Shown here: one piece after another, positions 1 through 7,136 of the stretch
Numbering within the stretch: the first letter of the stretch is position 1
Layout: every line of letters starts with the position of its first letter
Source of the DNA: HGM05190 sp964394205
GTDB taxonomy: Bacteria; Bacteroidota; Bacteroidia; Bacteroidales; Muribaculaceae
DNA: 18,019 bases
Assembly: GCA_964394205.1 (NCBI GenBank)
Contig: CAYMVS010000047.1
Span: forward strand, 1 to 18,019
Direction of reading: 5' to 3'
The notes under the pieces: generated by a model
Databases searched by the model: none
The model's input: only the letters and a program-made list of their open reading frames with translations
Told to the model about the DNA's origin: nothing
Program-made: the position numbers and the translations under genes

Positions 1-311
1 CCATCGACAAGCTGCAAGACCGCGGCCGCTTCTTCATCTTCCCCCAGGAGGAGGTGTATGCCGGCCAGGTGGTGGGTGAAAACGCCAAAGACAACGACAT
101 CGTGGTCAATGTCACCAAGTCAAAGAAACTCACAAACATGCGCGCCTCGGGAGCCGACGACAAGGCACGCATCATCCCGCCGGTGGTTTTCTCGCTCGAG
201 GAGGCGCTCGAGTATATCAAGGAAGACGAATATGTCGAGGTCACACCCCACCACATCCGCCTGCGCAAAATCATTCTCGACGAGCTCGAGCGCAAACGCG
301 CCAACAAGTAA
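1..311 (+). CDS. typA: TypA/BipA ribosome-associated GTPase, C-terminal fragment (5' end outside window)
   Basis: The reading frame is open from base 3 to the TAA at 309-311 and gives the last 102 residues of a protein usually about 600 residues long. The GTPase and EF-G-like domains lie to the left of the window. The fragment matches the TypA-specific C-terminal domain: an RGRFF segment, an EEVYAGQVVGEN segment, the highly characteristic KKLTNMRASG motif and a final helix with a basic end. TypA is a translational GTPase that binds the 70S ribosome and is needed for ribosome assembly and growth under stress, especially in the cold. The C-terminal domain contacts the ribosome. The gene converges on tilS, with two bases between the stop codons. 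Recognition of the family is firm; nothing can be said about the missing part. Confidence 0.95.
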   Translation, partial: IDKLQDRGRFFIFPQEEVYAGQVVGENAKDNDIVVNVTKSKKLTNMRASGADDKARIIPPVVFSLEEALEYIKEDEYVEVTPHHIRLRKIILDELERKRANK

Positions 312-313
312 CC

Positions 314-1630
314 CTACTTCAAAAATCTGATTTTGAGATAACTGAGCGCGCCCGGCTCGACACTGAACAACCGGCTGTGGCGCATCCCCACAAGCCATAT
401 TATCGCCCCGTTGCGCGTCAGCACCACGGGGCGTTTCTTTTCACTGTCGGGCACATGAAGGTCGCCAAACAGGTCGCTTATCTTTTTTGTCCCTTTCATG
501 CCGAAGGGGGCGATGCGGTCACCCTCGCGCCACGAGCGCAGTTCAAACACAGGGTCACCCTCGAGCAGCGACGTTGAGAAATAAGCCACTTTGGGGTCGC
601 TTTCCTCAGGAGTGAACAACCCCTCTATCCTCTCCAGAGAGAAAGGGGGAGCGTCAAGAGTGACCTGCCCGCAACTCTCGGCCACTGCGTCACCGACCTT
701 AAGCAGCCTGCCGCGGTCGACGAGGCGCCATGTCTCGCCGCGTCCTTTGAACCGGCGGCCACTCTCGCCCGAGGCCTCTATCATGCGGTCAACCGTCGCC
801 GCGTCAAACCCCTCATTGCCAAGCCACTGCACCAACAGCAGCCGTGCCGACCGCTCCCGTTCCAGCAGCCTCTTGAGATCTATCGTGTTGCCATCGGTAT
901 ATTCAACCCGTTTTGCCTCGACCATCTCGTTGAAAAAATCGACCCCGGGCCTGATGTAGCTCAGCGAACGCCCGACAGCCTCGGTCGCCCCGGCAAAAGC
1001 GCTCTCCCACGCCGGGATGACAACATTGCGCAGCCGGTTGCGCTTGAACTCATTGGAGGCATTGGAGCTGTCGGTTATCCACCGCAATCCCCGCTCGTGA
1101 AGATACCGCTCTATATCCCCTCGGCCACACTCCAGCAGCGGGCGCACGATCTCTCTGTTGCGGGGCATCATCCCCCCTACTCCACCGACACCCGTGCCCC
1201 TCATCAGGTTCAGCATCAACGTTTCAACATTGTCCTCCAGATGATGGCCAACGGCGATCGCCTCGGCCTGCTCGCTCTCCATAAGCCGGTCAAACCACTC
1301 ATATCTCAGCTCGCGGCACGCCATCTCGACAGACAAGCCGCCTGAGAGCATACACCCCCGGGTATCAAACCGTTTGACACGCAGCGGCACCCCGAGCGTG
1401 GCGGCGAGAGTTCTCACAAAAGCCTCATCGCGATCGCTCTCGGCCCCGCGCAGCCCGAAATTGCAATGGGCCGCGACACAGCGGTAGCCAAGCGACGTCA
1501 AGACGCTCAACAGAGCCACCGAGTCGGCACCGCCACTGACAGCCACCACCACTGGCGCCCCGGCGGGCAACAGGCGGTGACGCTCAACATATCGGGCAAC
1601 CATGCTCTCAAGCTCCAATTGCTTTTTCAT
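314..1630 (-). CDS. tilS: tRNA(Ile)-lysidine synthase TilS
   Basis: TilS ligates lysine to C34 of the CAU-anticodon tRNA-Ile in an ATP-dependent reaction, converting it to lysidine so that the tRNA reads AUA and accepts isoleucine. The 438-residue product has the N-type ATP pyrophosphatase PP-loop SGGADS at residues 32-37, the HCNFGLRG segment near 55-62, GHHLEDNVET at 128-137 (conserved in the family) and RNRLRN near 197-202. The C-terminal TilS domain, roughly 362-435, begins with RSWREGDRI and includes GTKKISDLF. Length is normal for Bacteroidetes. The ATG at 1630 is chosen because it directly precedes the conserved core and follows a good promoter at 1662-1692. The gene is monocistronic here and essential in most bacteria. 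Confidence 0.97.
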   Translation of the reverse strand: MKKQLELESMVARYVERHRLLPAGAPVVVAVSGGADSVALLSVLTSLGYRCVAAHCNFGLRGAESDRDEAFVRTLAATLGVPLRVKRFDTRGCMLSGGLSVEMACRELRYEWFDRLMESEQAEAIAVGHHLEDNVETLMLNLMRGTGVGGVGGMMPRNREIVRPLLECGRGDIERYLHERGLRWITDSSNASNEFKRNRLRNVVIPAWESAFAGATEAVGRSLSYIRPGVDFFNEMVEAKRVEYTDGNTIDLKRLLERERSARLLLVQWLGNEGFDAATVDRMIEASGESGRRFKGRGETWRLVDRGRLLKVGDAVAESCGQVTLDAPPFSLERIEGLFTPEESDPKVAYFSTSLLEGDPVFELRSWREGDRIAPFGMKGTKKISDLFGDLHVPDSEKKRPVVLTRNGAIIWLVGMRHSRLFSVEPGALSYLKIRFLK

Positions 1631-1661
1631 AAATTTATTTCACTTTTACCTAATGTACTCA

Positions 1662-1692
1662 CAAAAATACTCCAAAGTGTCGGCTCCACAAA
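1662..1692 (-). promoter_or_regulatory. Predicted Bacteroidetes-type promoter of tilS
   Basis: Read on the minus strand, TTTG (1692-1689) is followed after 19 bases by TATTTTTG (1669-1662). This is an exact match to the Bacteroidetes -33/-7 consensus TTTG-N19/21-TAnnTTTG. Transcription would start near 1655, about 25 bases before the tilS ATG. It stands back-to-back with the rightward promoter at 1718-1749. Confidence 0.65.
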
Positions 1693-1710
1693 AAGGGCGT
1701 GAAAAATTCT

Positions 1711-1744
1711 TTAATAATTTGTATCATTTATTAATAATTTGTAT
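1711..1744. repeat. 14-base direct repeat spaced 20 bases apart, in the secreted-protein promoter
   Basis: TTAATAATTTGTAT occurs at 1711-1724 and again, identically, at 1731-1744. The 20-base period is about two helical turns. The first copy supplies the TTTG of the -33 element and the second runs into the -7 element of the promoter at 1718-1749. It could be a paired regulator site or simply a local duplication that built the promoter. Confidence 0.7.
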
Positions 1745-1749
1745 TTTTG
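1718..1749 (+). promoter_or_regulatory. Predicted Bacteroidetes-type promoter of the secreted Ig-like protein
   Basis: TTTG at 1718-1721, a 20-base spacer and TATTTTTG at 1742-1749 match the Bacteroidetes vegetative promoter exactly. The expected start near 1756 leaves a leader of about 75 bases before the ATG at 1832. I see no convincing hairpin or riboswitch in that leader. Confidence 0.65.
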
Positions 1750-1831
1750 CGACCAACATCGAGCGTCTGCATGACTGTGACGACACCTTAAATCGGAAAC
1801 AACACCAATTTTTATCACATAATTGTTTATC

Positions 1832-4246
1832 ATGAAAAAATTATTTACTCTCGCGATGTCGCTGTTTATGGCGACTGTCACCATGAGTGCTATCGCCGAG
1901 AACCCCTATGCCCCCACAGGCAACGAGACGGTTATCGGTCAGACGCAGGTACTCTACAATCCCAACAAAACAAAGAGTAATATCCTTACCGGTGCCGATT
2001 GTGGCGCCGAGGGATGGCAAATCCAATGCACCGGCAACACGGAGAAGAAACTTGAAAGTGGCAGCACGATGACCACTCCCGAGGGAAAGTATATTCCCAT
2101 CAAGCTTTCCAACGGTGCCCAAAACACCGTCACTCTCCCCGAGGGTTATGTTGCCAATGCCGTGACCATCTACTCGACCATCAACAAAGACGCCGCAACC
2201 GATCGTCCTTGCTATTGGAAAGAGGTTGACGGAGTTGAGTATCCCAAACCCGACACCGACAACCTGACATCGTTCAAAGATTACGCCAACCCCGATGTAA
2301 GCTACTTCAAGCTGAGCGGCAAAAACACATTCACCTTCACCAACAGCGGCGAGCAGCCCTTTGTTGTTCTTGTTGTCGACTACTCTGAGGCCAAGACAGA
2401 GCCCGAGTTCCCCGAGATTCCGACTTTAGGCGACGGCGCTCTTGCCGCTCCCGAGGTTTGGCCTCTCAACGGCTCAAATATGCTCCCCCTGAGCGGTGAG
2501 ATTCTGCTGAGCTATGACACCGACGTACTTGCCGGTGGCGCCGCCACTATCGGCGACATGCAGTTCCCCATCGTGGCCGACGGCACAACCGCCAAGATTG
2601 TTTACAGCGGTCTTGCCCCCAACACCGAGTACACCGTGACTGTTCCCGCCCGTCAGATCGGCACCGATGCCGCTGCCAACGAGGAGTACACCTTCACCTT
2701 CACCACCGGCGTTGAGAACACACTGTTCTACACCGACTTCCACGTTTATCCCTACGAGTATTTTGTTGACTATGGTACTATCTCAGGCAACACCAACCTC
2801 ATCCCCAAGAGCTCAACCGACGTGACCGAGGTTGTTGCCGGCATGACATTCTACAGCGGCACAAAGGGTCGCGTGGTGCTTATGACCGGTGTTTACAGCG
2901 ATGATCTCGAGAAAGACTATGGTCCCGAGACCGAGGCCGACCGCGGTGCCACTGCCTTTGCAGCTCAATTGATCGACGGCTCAAACGGCCTTTATGTCGA
3001 GACTCCCGAGTTTGAGGGTCCGGTTGAACTGACTTTCTATCTGGGCAACCCCGACACCAAGGCCGGCACAGTGATGTTCACCGACGAGGAGGGTGACAAA
3101 GACCATCCCGTTTACGAGCACACCTTCAACGCAGCAAAGAAGATCAACAAGGTGACCTTCACCTACCCCTACAAAGGCACTCACAAGATACGCCTCTACA
3201 ACCAGAAATTCAAACTCGACGTCAACGACATCCTCATTGTCAAGGGTGAGGGCGAGGGTATCGACAAACCCGTCTATACCGACCAGGACGCTCCCGTTGT
3301 GAAAGAGATCTACCCCACTACCGCTCCTTTTGCCGGTGTTGAGGGCAAAGTGATCGTTCGCTATGACGAGCCCGTTGTTGTAGCCGAAGGCGCTACCGCC
3401 ACTATCGGCGACGCTCAGTTTGCCGTTGTTGCCGAGGGCAATGCCATCGTTGCTGCCTACAGCGGCCTCGACAACGAGAAGACCTACACCGCCGTTATGC
3501 CCGCCGTCACCGACGAGGCCGGCAACGAGACTGCCGGTGTTGAGGTGACATTCACCACCGCCAAGGCCGACATCCTCTACTACACCGACTTCCATTACTT
3601 CCCCGTAGACTACTATGAGATGTTCTGGAACATCCCCAACGAGATGGGCGACAACGCCGACATCCACGCCAAAGAGACAACCGACGAAGGCAAGACCATT
3701 GGCGGTATCTACTACTGGAGCGGCTATATGGGCCGTGTAGTTGCCATGGGCAAATCAAACATGGTTGATCCCGTTGACGAGACATCGGCCGGCGCTTCCG
3801 ATCGTTGCATCCAGCTCATCGGCGGTCAGGACGACCTCTATCTTGAGCTCCCCGAGGTTCAAGGTCCCGCCAACCTCACTCTCTATGTAGCAAGCCAGGG
3901 CGCCGCCGGCAACCTCAAGCTGACCAACGGTCTCGAGGGTGACAAGGCTGCCGCTCTTGCCAACTTTGAGTTTGGTGCCGACAAACTGATGAACAAGTAC
4001 ACCTACGCTTTCACCGAGAATGCTCCCGTGAAATTCCGTCTGTGGAACATGGACAACAAGATGAACATCCACGACATCCTCATCGAGAAGGGCACTCAGA
4101 GCGGCATCGAGAATGTTGCCGTTGAGGCCGTTGATGGCGAGGCTGTTTACTTCAACCTCCAGGGCGTGCGCGTTGCCAACCCTGCCAACGGTGGTGTTTA
4201 CATCCGTGTTCAGGGCGACAAGGCTCAGAAGGTTCTTGTTAAGTAA
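1832..4246 (+). CDS. Secreted/surface protein with two Ig-like + beta-sandwich modules and a Bacteroidales C-terminal sorting-like domain
   Basis: The 804-residue product begins with a clear signal peptide (basic MKK, hydrophobic core, probable cleavage after AIA at residue 22). An N-terminal domain spans about 25-190. Two similar modules follow. Each has an Ig-like domain (about 205-293 and 487-577), resembling bacterial Ig domains with a TIGD.QF...YSGL...YT core and a TFTT end, then a beta-sandwich-like region (about 297-473 and 581-753) that starts FYTDFH or YYTDFH and ends RL.N.......DILI.KG. The last 45 residues (GIENV...YFNLQGVRV...GGVYI...KVLVK) resemble C-terminal modules of exported Bacteroidales proteins, some linked to type IX secretion. 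I do not recognise a catalytic motif. Adhesion or glycan binding is inferred only from the domain types. An upstream in-frame TTG at 1823 is possible, but the ATG at 1832 fits the signal peptide. Codons are strongly biased (AAC, GGT/GGC, CGT, CAG), suggesting high expression. Confidence 0.85.
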   Translation: MKKLFTLAMSLFMATVTMSAIAENPYAPTGNETVIGQTQVLYNPNKTKSNILTGADCGAEGWQIQCTGNTEKKLESGSTMTTPEGKYIPIKLSNGAQNTVTLPEGYVANAVTIYSTINKDAATDRPCYWKEVDGVEYPKPDTDNLTSFKDYANPDVSYFKLSGKNTFTFTNSGEQPFVVLVVDYSEAKTEPEFPEIPTLGDGALAAPEVWPLNGSNMLPLSGEILLSYDTDVLAGGAATIGDMQFPIVADGTTAKIVYSGLAPNTEYTVTVPARQIGTDAAANEEYTFTFTTGVENTLFYTDFHVYPYEYFVDYGTISGNTNLIPKSSTDVTEVVAGMTFYSGTKGRVVLMTGVYSDDLEKDYGPETEADRGATAFAAQLIDGSNGLYVETPEFEGPVELTFYLGNPDTKAGTVMFTDEEGDKDHPVYEHTFNAAKKINKVTFTYPYKGTHKIRLYNQKFKLDVNDILIVKGEGEGIDKPVYTDQDAPVVKEIYPTTAPFAGVEGKVIVRYDEPVVVAEGATATIGDAQFAVVAEGNAIVAAYSGLDNEKTYTAVMPAVTDEAGNETAGVEVTFTTAKADILYYTDFHYFPVDYYEMFWNIPNEMGDNADIHAKETTDEGKTIGGIYYWSGYMGRVVAMGKSNMVDPVDETSAGASDRCIQLIGGQDDLYLELPEVQGPANLTLYVASQGAAGNLKLTNGLEGDKAAALANFEFGADKLMNKYTYAFTENAPVKFRLWNMDNKMNIHDILIEKGTQSGIENVAVEAVDGEAVYFNLQGVRVANPANGGVYIRVQGDKAQKVLVK
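2444..4090 (+). repeat. Tandem protein-level duplication inside the secreted protein
   Basis: Module A (about 2444-3250) and module B (about 3290-4090) share the same order of landmarks: PLSGEILLSYDTDV versus FAGVEGKVIVRYDEPV, ATIGD.QF, YSGL, TFTT, YTDFH, GRVV.M, Q.IDG or Q.IGG, a P.LTFY or P.NLTLY strand, K.RL.N and DILI.KG. At the DNA level only short stretches such as CCACTATCGGCGAC are identical, so the duplication is old and not subject to recent gene conversion. Confidence 0.75.
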
Positions 4247-4272
4247 ATTGAACTGAAACCCCATTAATAATC

Positions 4273-4320
4273 ATCGGGTGAATCAGGCCTCGCGAGGTCC
4301 GGTTCACCCGATTTCTTTAT
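4273..4320. terminator. Strong bidirectional intrinsic terminator
   Basis: A perfect 10-base outer stem (ATCGGGTGAA at 4273-4282 with TTCACCCGAT at 4303-4312) encloses a second palindrome, CCTCGCGAGG (4288-4297). It is followed on the plus strand by TTCTTTATTAG and on the minus strand by ATTATTAAT. It lies between the converging secreted-protein gene and nadK and can serve both. Confidence 0.85.
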
Positions 4321-4332
4321 TAGTGTGGTCGG

Positions 4333-5220
4333 TCAGATTGTGCTTGCCCCCCAAAGCAGCTTGGCGCGCAGGGTCGAGGCAAAGGTGTGGCCGGTGGTGT
4401 GGACAATGTTGATTGTGAAATCGCCTCTTGTTATCCTGACACCGCTTTGCAGGGGCAATGTGAGCCACCGGCCGTCGAGACTGAGCCGCCACGAGGGGGC
4501 CCGCGAGCTTATGGTGATGTCAATCACCGTGTTGTCGCTCACCACCAACGGGCGCATCGACAGAGAGTGGGGCGCGATGGGCGCGATAGACAGAGCCGGG
4601 GCCGACGGATCGATAATCGGGCCGCCTACCGACAGGTTGTATCCGGTGCTTCCGGTGGGTGTGGCCACTATAAGGCCGTCGCCGCGATAGTCGGCCAGAG
4701 GGCGCGAGTCGATGCAGGTGTGCACATCGATCATCGAGGCAGAGGCGTGGCGCAATATCGCCACCTCGTTTAACGCAAACATTTCAGGATCAATCTCTCC
4801 ATCGCCTCCCGTCACAGTAGCCTTCAGCACCGAGCGAGCCTCAATCAGACAGTCGCCGCCAATTACCGCTCTGACCACACGCTCACCGTCGGCTATATCG
4901 CCGTCGGCTAAAAAACCGAGGTGACCGGTGTTTATGCCGAGTATCGGTGTGCCCATGGCGCCGACACAACGGGCTGTCTCCAGGAAAGTGCCGTCGCCAC
5001 CAAGCGACAGCGCCATCGTGAAATCGCCGCTCAGGGTTGTGAACGACTCAAACCGGCCAATGTCGATTGGCAATGAATACAGGTATTCAAGAAAGTCAAG
5101 CTCGACCACACAGGTCACATCGGGCTGTGTGGCAAGAAAATTAAAGAACCGCTCAATCGCGTCGAGACGCTGCTCGGGCTGGGAGCAATTACCAAAAATC
5201 GCAAACTTAAACTCGCTCAT
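4333..5220 (-). CDS. nadK: NAD kinase
   Basis: NadK phosphorylates NAD with ATP (or polyphosphate in some bacteria) to give NADP in the cytoplasm. The 295-residue product has the diagnostic GGDGT at residues 74-78, GINTGHLGFL at 95-104, the NE motif of the NAD site at 151-152, and GDGLIVATPTGSTGYNLS at 180-197. Length is normal for the Bacteroidetes form. The ATG at 5220 is preferred to the in-frame TTG at 5226 because the TTG would overlap the upstream stop codon and adds only two residues. The start lies two bases after the TGA of the upstream ACT-like gene, so the two are almost certainly co-transcribed and probably translationally coupled. Confidence 0.97.
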   Translation of the reverse strand: MSEFKFAIFGNCSQPEQRLDAIERFFNFLATQPDVTCVVELDFLEYLYSLPIDIGRFESFTTLSGDFTMALSLGGDGTFLETARCVGAMGTPILGINTGHLGFLADGDIADGERVVRAVIGGDCLIEARSVLKATVTGGDGEIDPEMFALNEVAILRHASASMIDVHTCIDSRPLADYRGDGLIVATPTGSTGYNLSVGGPIIDPSAPALSIAPIAPHSLSMRPLVVSDNTVIDITISSRAPSWRLSLDGRWLTLPLQSGVRITRGDFTINIVHTTGHTFASTLRAKLLWGASTI

Positions 5221-5222
5221 AC

Positions 5223-5630
5223 TCAATCCAGTAATCTTAGCAACAGGTTAACCCGGTCGCGCAGGGTGTCTTCGACAAGCCCGGTGTCTTCACCTGTGGC
5301 CGAGTAATCGTCGGCGGTGGCCGACAACACCCTGAAACCATATCGCTCAAGCGACCGCACCACCGCCATCGAGTGCCTCAGGTCGACACGCAGGTCGACC
5401 ACGACCTCGGCGTTGGCATAATCGCGGGGCATCACACCATCGGTTGTCACATTAAGGTTGAGCAAATTGGCATCACAATCTTCAACGGCGCGGGCTATCG
5501 CCGAGGCGCTGTAGCGCCCGGCGGGAACAGCTATTGTCAATGTGGTGACACCCTCGACTGCCGGAAATATCCTGCTGTCGGCCACCGATGTAGGCTGTTG
5601 CTGAAGGTATGTGCTCTCTTTTGCTGCCAA
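5223..5630 (-). CDS. Short ACT-like protein; apparent C-terminal half of the CBS-domain protein that commonly precedes nadK
   Basis: The open frame encodes at most 135 residues. Residues about 28-133 (TTLTIAVPAGRYSASAIARAVEDC...) read like the C-terminal ACT-like region of the CBS-pair proteins found next to nadK in many Bacteroidetes, where an L.I.....YS.S.IARIVE pattern follows two CBS domains. Here no CBS domain is present, and the 113 bases to pdxJ leave no room for one. An in-frame TGA at 5639-5637 limits the frame, and no ATG lies before the conserved region. The only early starts are TTG (5630) and a later GTG. It may be a shortened functional ligand-binding or regulatory protein, or a decaying remnant kept because it leads into nadK. 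Its ligand is unknown. Confidence 0.65.
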   Translation of the reverse strand: MAAKESTYLQQQPTSVADSRIFPAVEGVTTLTIAVPAGRYSASAIARAVEDCDANLLNLNVTTDGVMPRDYANAEVVVDLRVDLRHSMAVVRSLERYGFRVLSATADDYSATGEDTGLVEDTLRDRVNLLLRLLD

Positions 5631-5634
5631 ATTG

Positions 5635-5666
5635 TTTCAGTTTTTGATTATTTTACATTAATTTTG
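5635..5666 (+). promoter_or_regulatory. Predicted promoter of the pdxJ-exbBD-tonB operon
   Basis: TTTC (5635-5638, one mismatch to TTTG), a 20-base spacer and TAATTTTG (5659-5666) match the Bacteroidetes consensus. The predicted start near 5673 leaves about 70 bases of leader before the pdxJ ATG. Confidence 0.5.
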
Positions 5667-5686
5667 TATGCTCAACTTTCTGTTGG

Positions 5687-5720
5687 CAAAATTAGTAATT
5701 TTTACTTTATAACGAGTAAA
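5687..5720 (-). promoter_or_regulatory. Candidate promoter of the ACT-like/nadK pair
   Basis: On the minus strand, TAATTTTG (5694-5687) is a perfect -7 element. The best -33 candidate is TTTA (5720-5717) at a slightly long spacing of 22. The -7 element is credible; the -33 is weak. If used, it faces the pdxJ promoter, so the two 5' leaders overlap in antisense. Confidence 0.35.
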
Positions 5721-5743
5721 GATAACATTCCGTTTAACCGTTT

Positions 5744-6460
5744 ATGACTAATTTAAGCGTTAATATCAATAAAGTTGCCACCCTGCGCAACGCCCGGGGC
5801 GAGAATCACCCTGATGTGCAACAATTTGCCATCGACTGTGAACGCTTTGGCGCCGATGGCATAACCGTCCACCCCCGCCCCGACCAGCGGCACATCACCC
5901 ACAAGGATGTCTTCCTGTTGAGACCGTTGGTTAAGACCGAGTTTAACATCGAGGGCTACCCCTCGCCTGACTTCCTTGACCTTGTGCTCAAAGTAAAACC
6001 CGAGCAGGTCACCCTGGTGCCCGATGCTCCGGGCGACCTGACATCCCACTGTGGCTGGGTTGTGGCCGACCACGCCGATTTTCTTGCCGAGGTCATCGAC
6101 CGGCTGCGCGCCGCCGGCATCCGCTCGTCAATCTTTGTCGACACCGACCACGACAACATACGCCACGCTGCCCGCGTCGGTGCCGACCGCGTGGAGCTTT
6201 ACACCAAGCCCTACGCCGACTCATACTCCACAAACCGCGATCTCGCCGTGGCTCCCTTTGTCGAGGCTTCACGTGTGGCCCATAACGCCGGGCTCGGCAT
6301 CAACGCCGGCCACGACCTCTCGCTCGACAACCTCGGGTTTTTCCACGACTCGCTCCCCTATCTCAACGAGGTCTCCATTGGCCATGCCTTGATTTCCGAC
6401 GCCCTATATTTAGGCTTGAGCGAAACTGTCAAACAATACAAATCCTGCCTTTCACATTAA
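5744..6460 (+). CDS. pdxJ: Pyridoxine 5'-phosphate synthase
   Basis: PdxJ condenses 1-deoxy-D-xylulose 5-phosphate with 3-amino-2-oxopropyl phosphate to form pyridoxine 5'-phosphate, the last ring-building step of the DXP-dependent vitamin B6 route. The 238-residue TIM-barrel protein has the N-terminal VNINKVATLRNARG motif, HPRPDQRHI at 43-51, FNIEGYPSP at 67-75, INAGHDLSLDN at 186-196 and SIGHALISDALYLGL near 211-225. By analogy with the E. coli enzyme, catalytic residues are His43, Glu70 and His190, all present. The replacement of the family's more usual NIDHVATLR by NINKVATLR is normal for Bacteroidales. It is the first gene of a rightward operon; exbB starts 15 bases after its stop. Confidence 0.97.
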   Translation: MTNLSVNINKVATLRNARGENHPDVQQFAIDCERFGADGITVHPRPDQRHITHKDVFLLRPLVKTEFNIEGYPSPDFLDLVLKVKPEQVTLVPDAPGDLTSHCGWVVADHADFLAEVIDRLRAAGIRSSIFVDTDHDNIRHAARVGADRVELYTKPYADSYSTNRDLAVAPFVEASRVAHNAGLGINAGHDLSLDNLGFFHDSLPYLNEVSIGHALISDALYLGLSETVKQYKSCLSH

Positions 6461-6475
6461 TCCATACCTACTGTT

Positions 6476-7102
6476 ATGCAAGAAATTACGCTTTGGGAAC
6501 TCTGCCTTAAGGGCGGTTTCATCATGATTGTGCTCGCGGTGCTTTCAATCGTGTGTGTCTACGTTTTTATCGAGAGATTCATCGTGATACGCCGCGCCGA
6601 CCGTCCCGGCGACGACTCTTTCATGAAACGTATCAAAGACTATATCCACGAGGGTGAGATCGAGAGCGCGTTGAACCTGTGTCAGAAAGACAACACCCCT
6701 TATTCCCGCCTCATCGCCAAAGGATTGAGTCGCATAGGCCGCCCCATGAGCGACGTGCTTGTGACGATTGAGAATGTTGGCAACATCGAGATTGCCAACC
6801 TCGGCAAGTCACTCCCCTGGCTGGCTACAACTGCCGCCGGCGCCCCGATGCTCGGCTTCTTAGGCACGGTGATAGGTATGGTCGAGGCTTTCCACAACCT
6901 GGCGGCGGCCGGCTCTTCGGCCAACATCGACGTGCTTGCCGGTGGCATCTATGAGGCGCTGGTCACAACTGTCGCCGGTCTGATTGTCGGCGTGGCCGCT
7001 CTGTTTGCCTACAACTATCTGGTAGCACGCATCAACTCGGTCATGAACCGTCTTGAGACACGAACAATGGAGTTCATGGACCTGCTCAACGAACCCGCTT
7101 AA
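6476..7102 (+). CDS. exbB: MotA/TolQ/ExbB-family proton channel protein
   Basis: The 208-residue inner-membrane protein has three predicted transmembrane segments, about 13-36, 114-138 and 157-183, with the cytoplasmic loop expected for the family between the first two. Hallmarks are AGAPMLGFLGTVIGMVEAF at 121-139 and an ALVTTVAGLIVG stretch in the third helix. With ExbD it forms the proton-conducting motor that drives TonB to energise outer-membrane receptors. The family cannot always be separated from TolQ by sequence. The adjacent exbD and TonB-like gene, and absence of TolB/Pal, favour an Exb/Ton role. In Bacteroidales an exbB-exbD-tonB cluster next to pdxJ is a familiar arrangement. Confidence 0.92.
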   Translation: MQEITLWELCLKGGFIMIVLAVLSIVCVYVFIERFIVIRRADRPGDDSFMKRIKDYIHEGEIESALNLCQKDNTPYSRLIAKGLSRIGRPMSDVLVTIENVGNIEIANLGKSLPWLATTAAGAPMLGFLGTVIGMVEAFHNLAAAGSSANIDVLAGGIYEALVTTVAGLIVGVAALFAYNYLVARINSVMNRLETRTMEFMDLLNEPA

Positions 7103-7136
7103 CCCCCCTTTCCTCTTACCCTAACTTTTCCTGCAC

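Noticed and set aside
319..336. TCAAAA/TTTTGA hairpin near the typA-tilS junction
   Set aside because: It is a short AT-only stem inside the tilS coding region, too weak to call as a terminator.
1823..1831. TTG start three codons upstream of the secreted protein
   Set aside because: The ATG at 1832 gives a standard MKK-type signal peptide; the extension adds MFI with no support.
2981..3667. 228-residue open frame on the minus strand inside the secreted-protein gene
   Set aside because: It is a by-product of the strong codon bias of the sense gene. The translation is Gly/Val-rich with no domain, and it has no promoter or start context.
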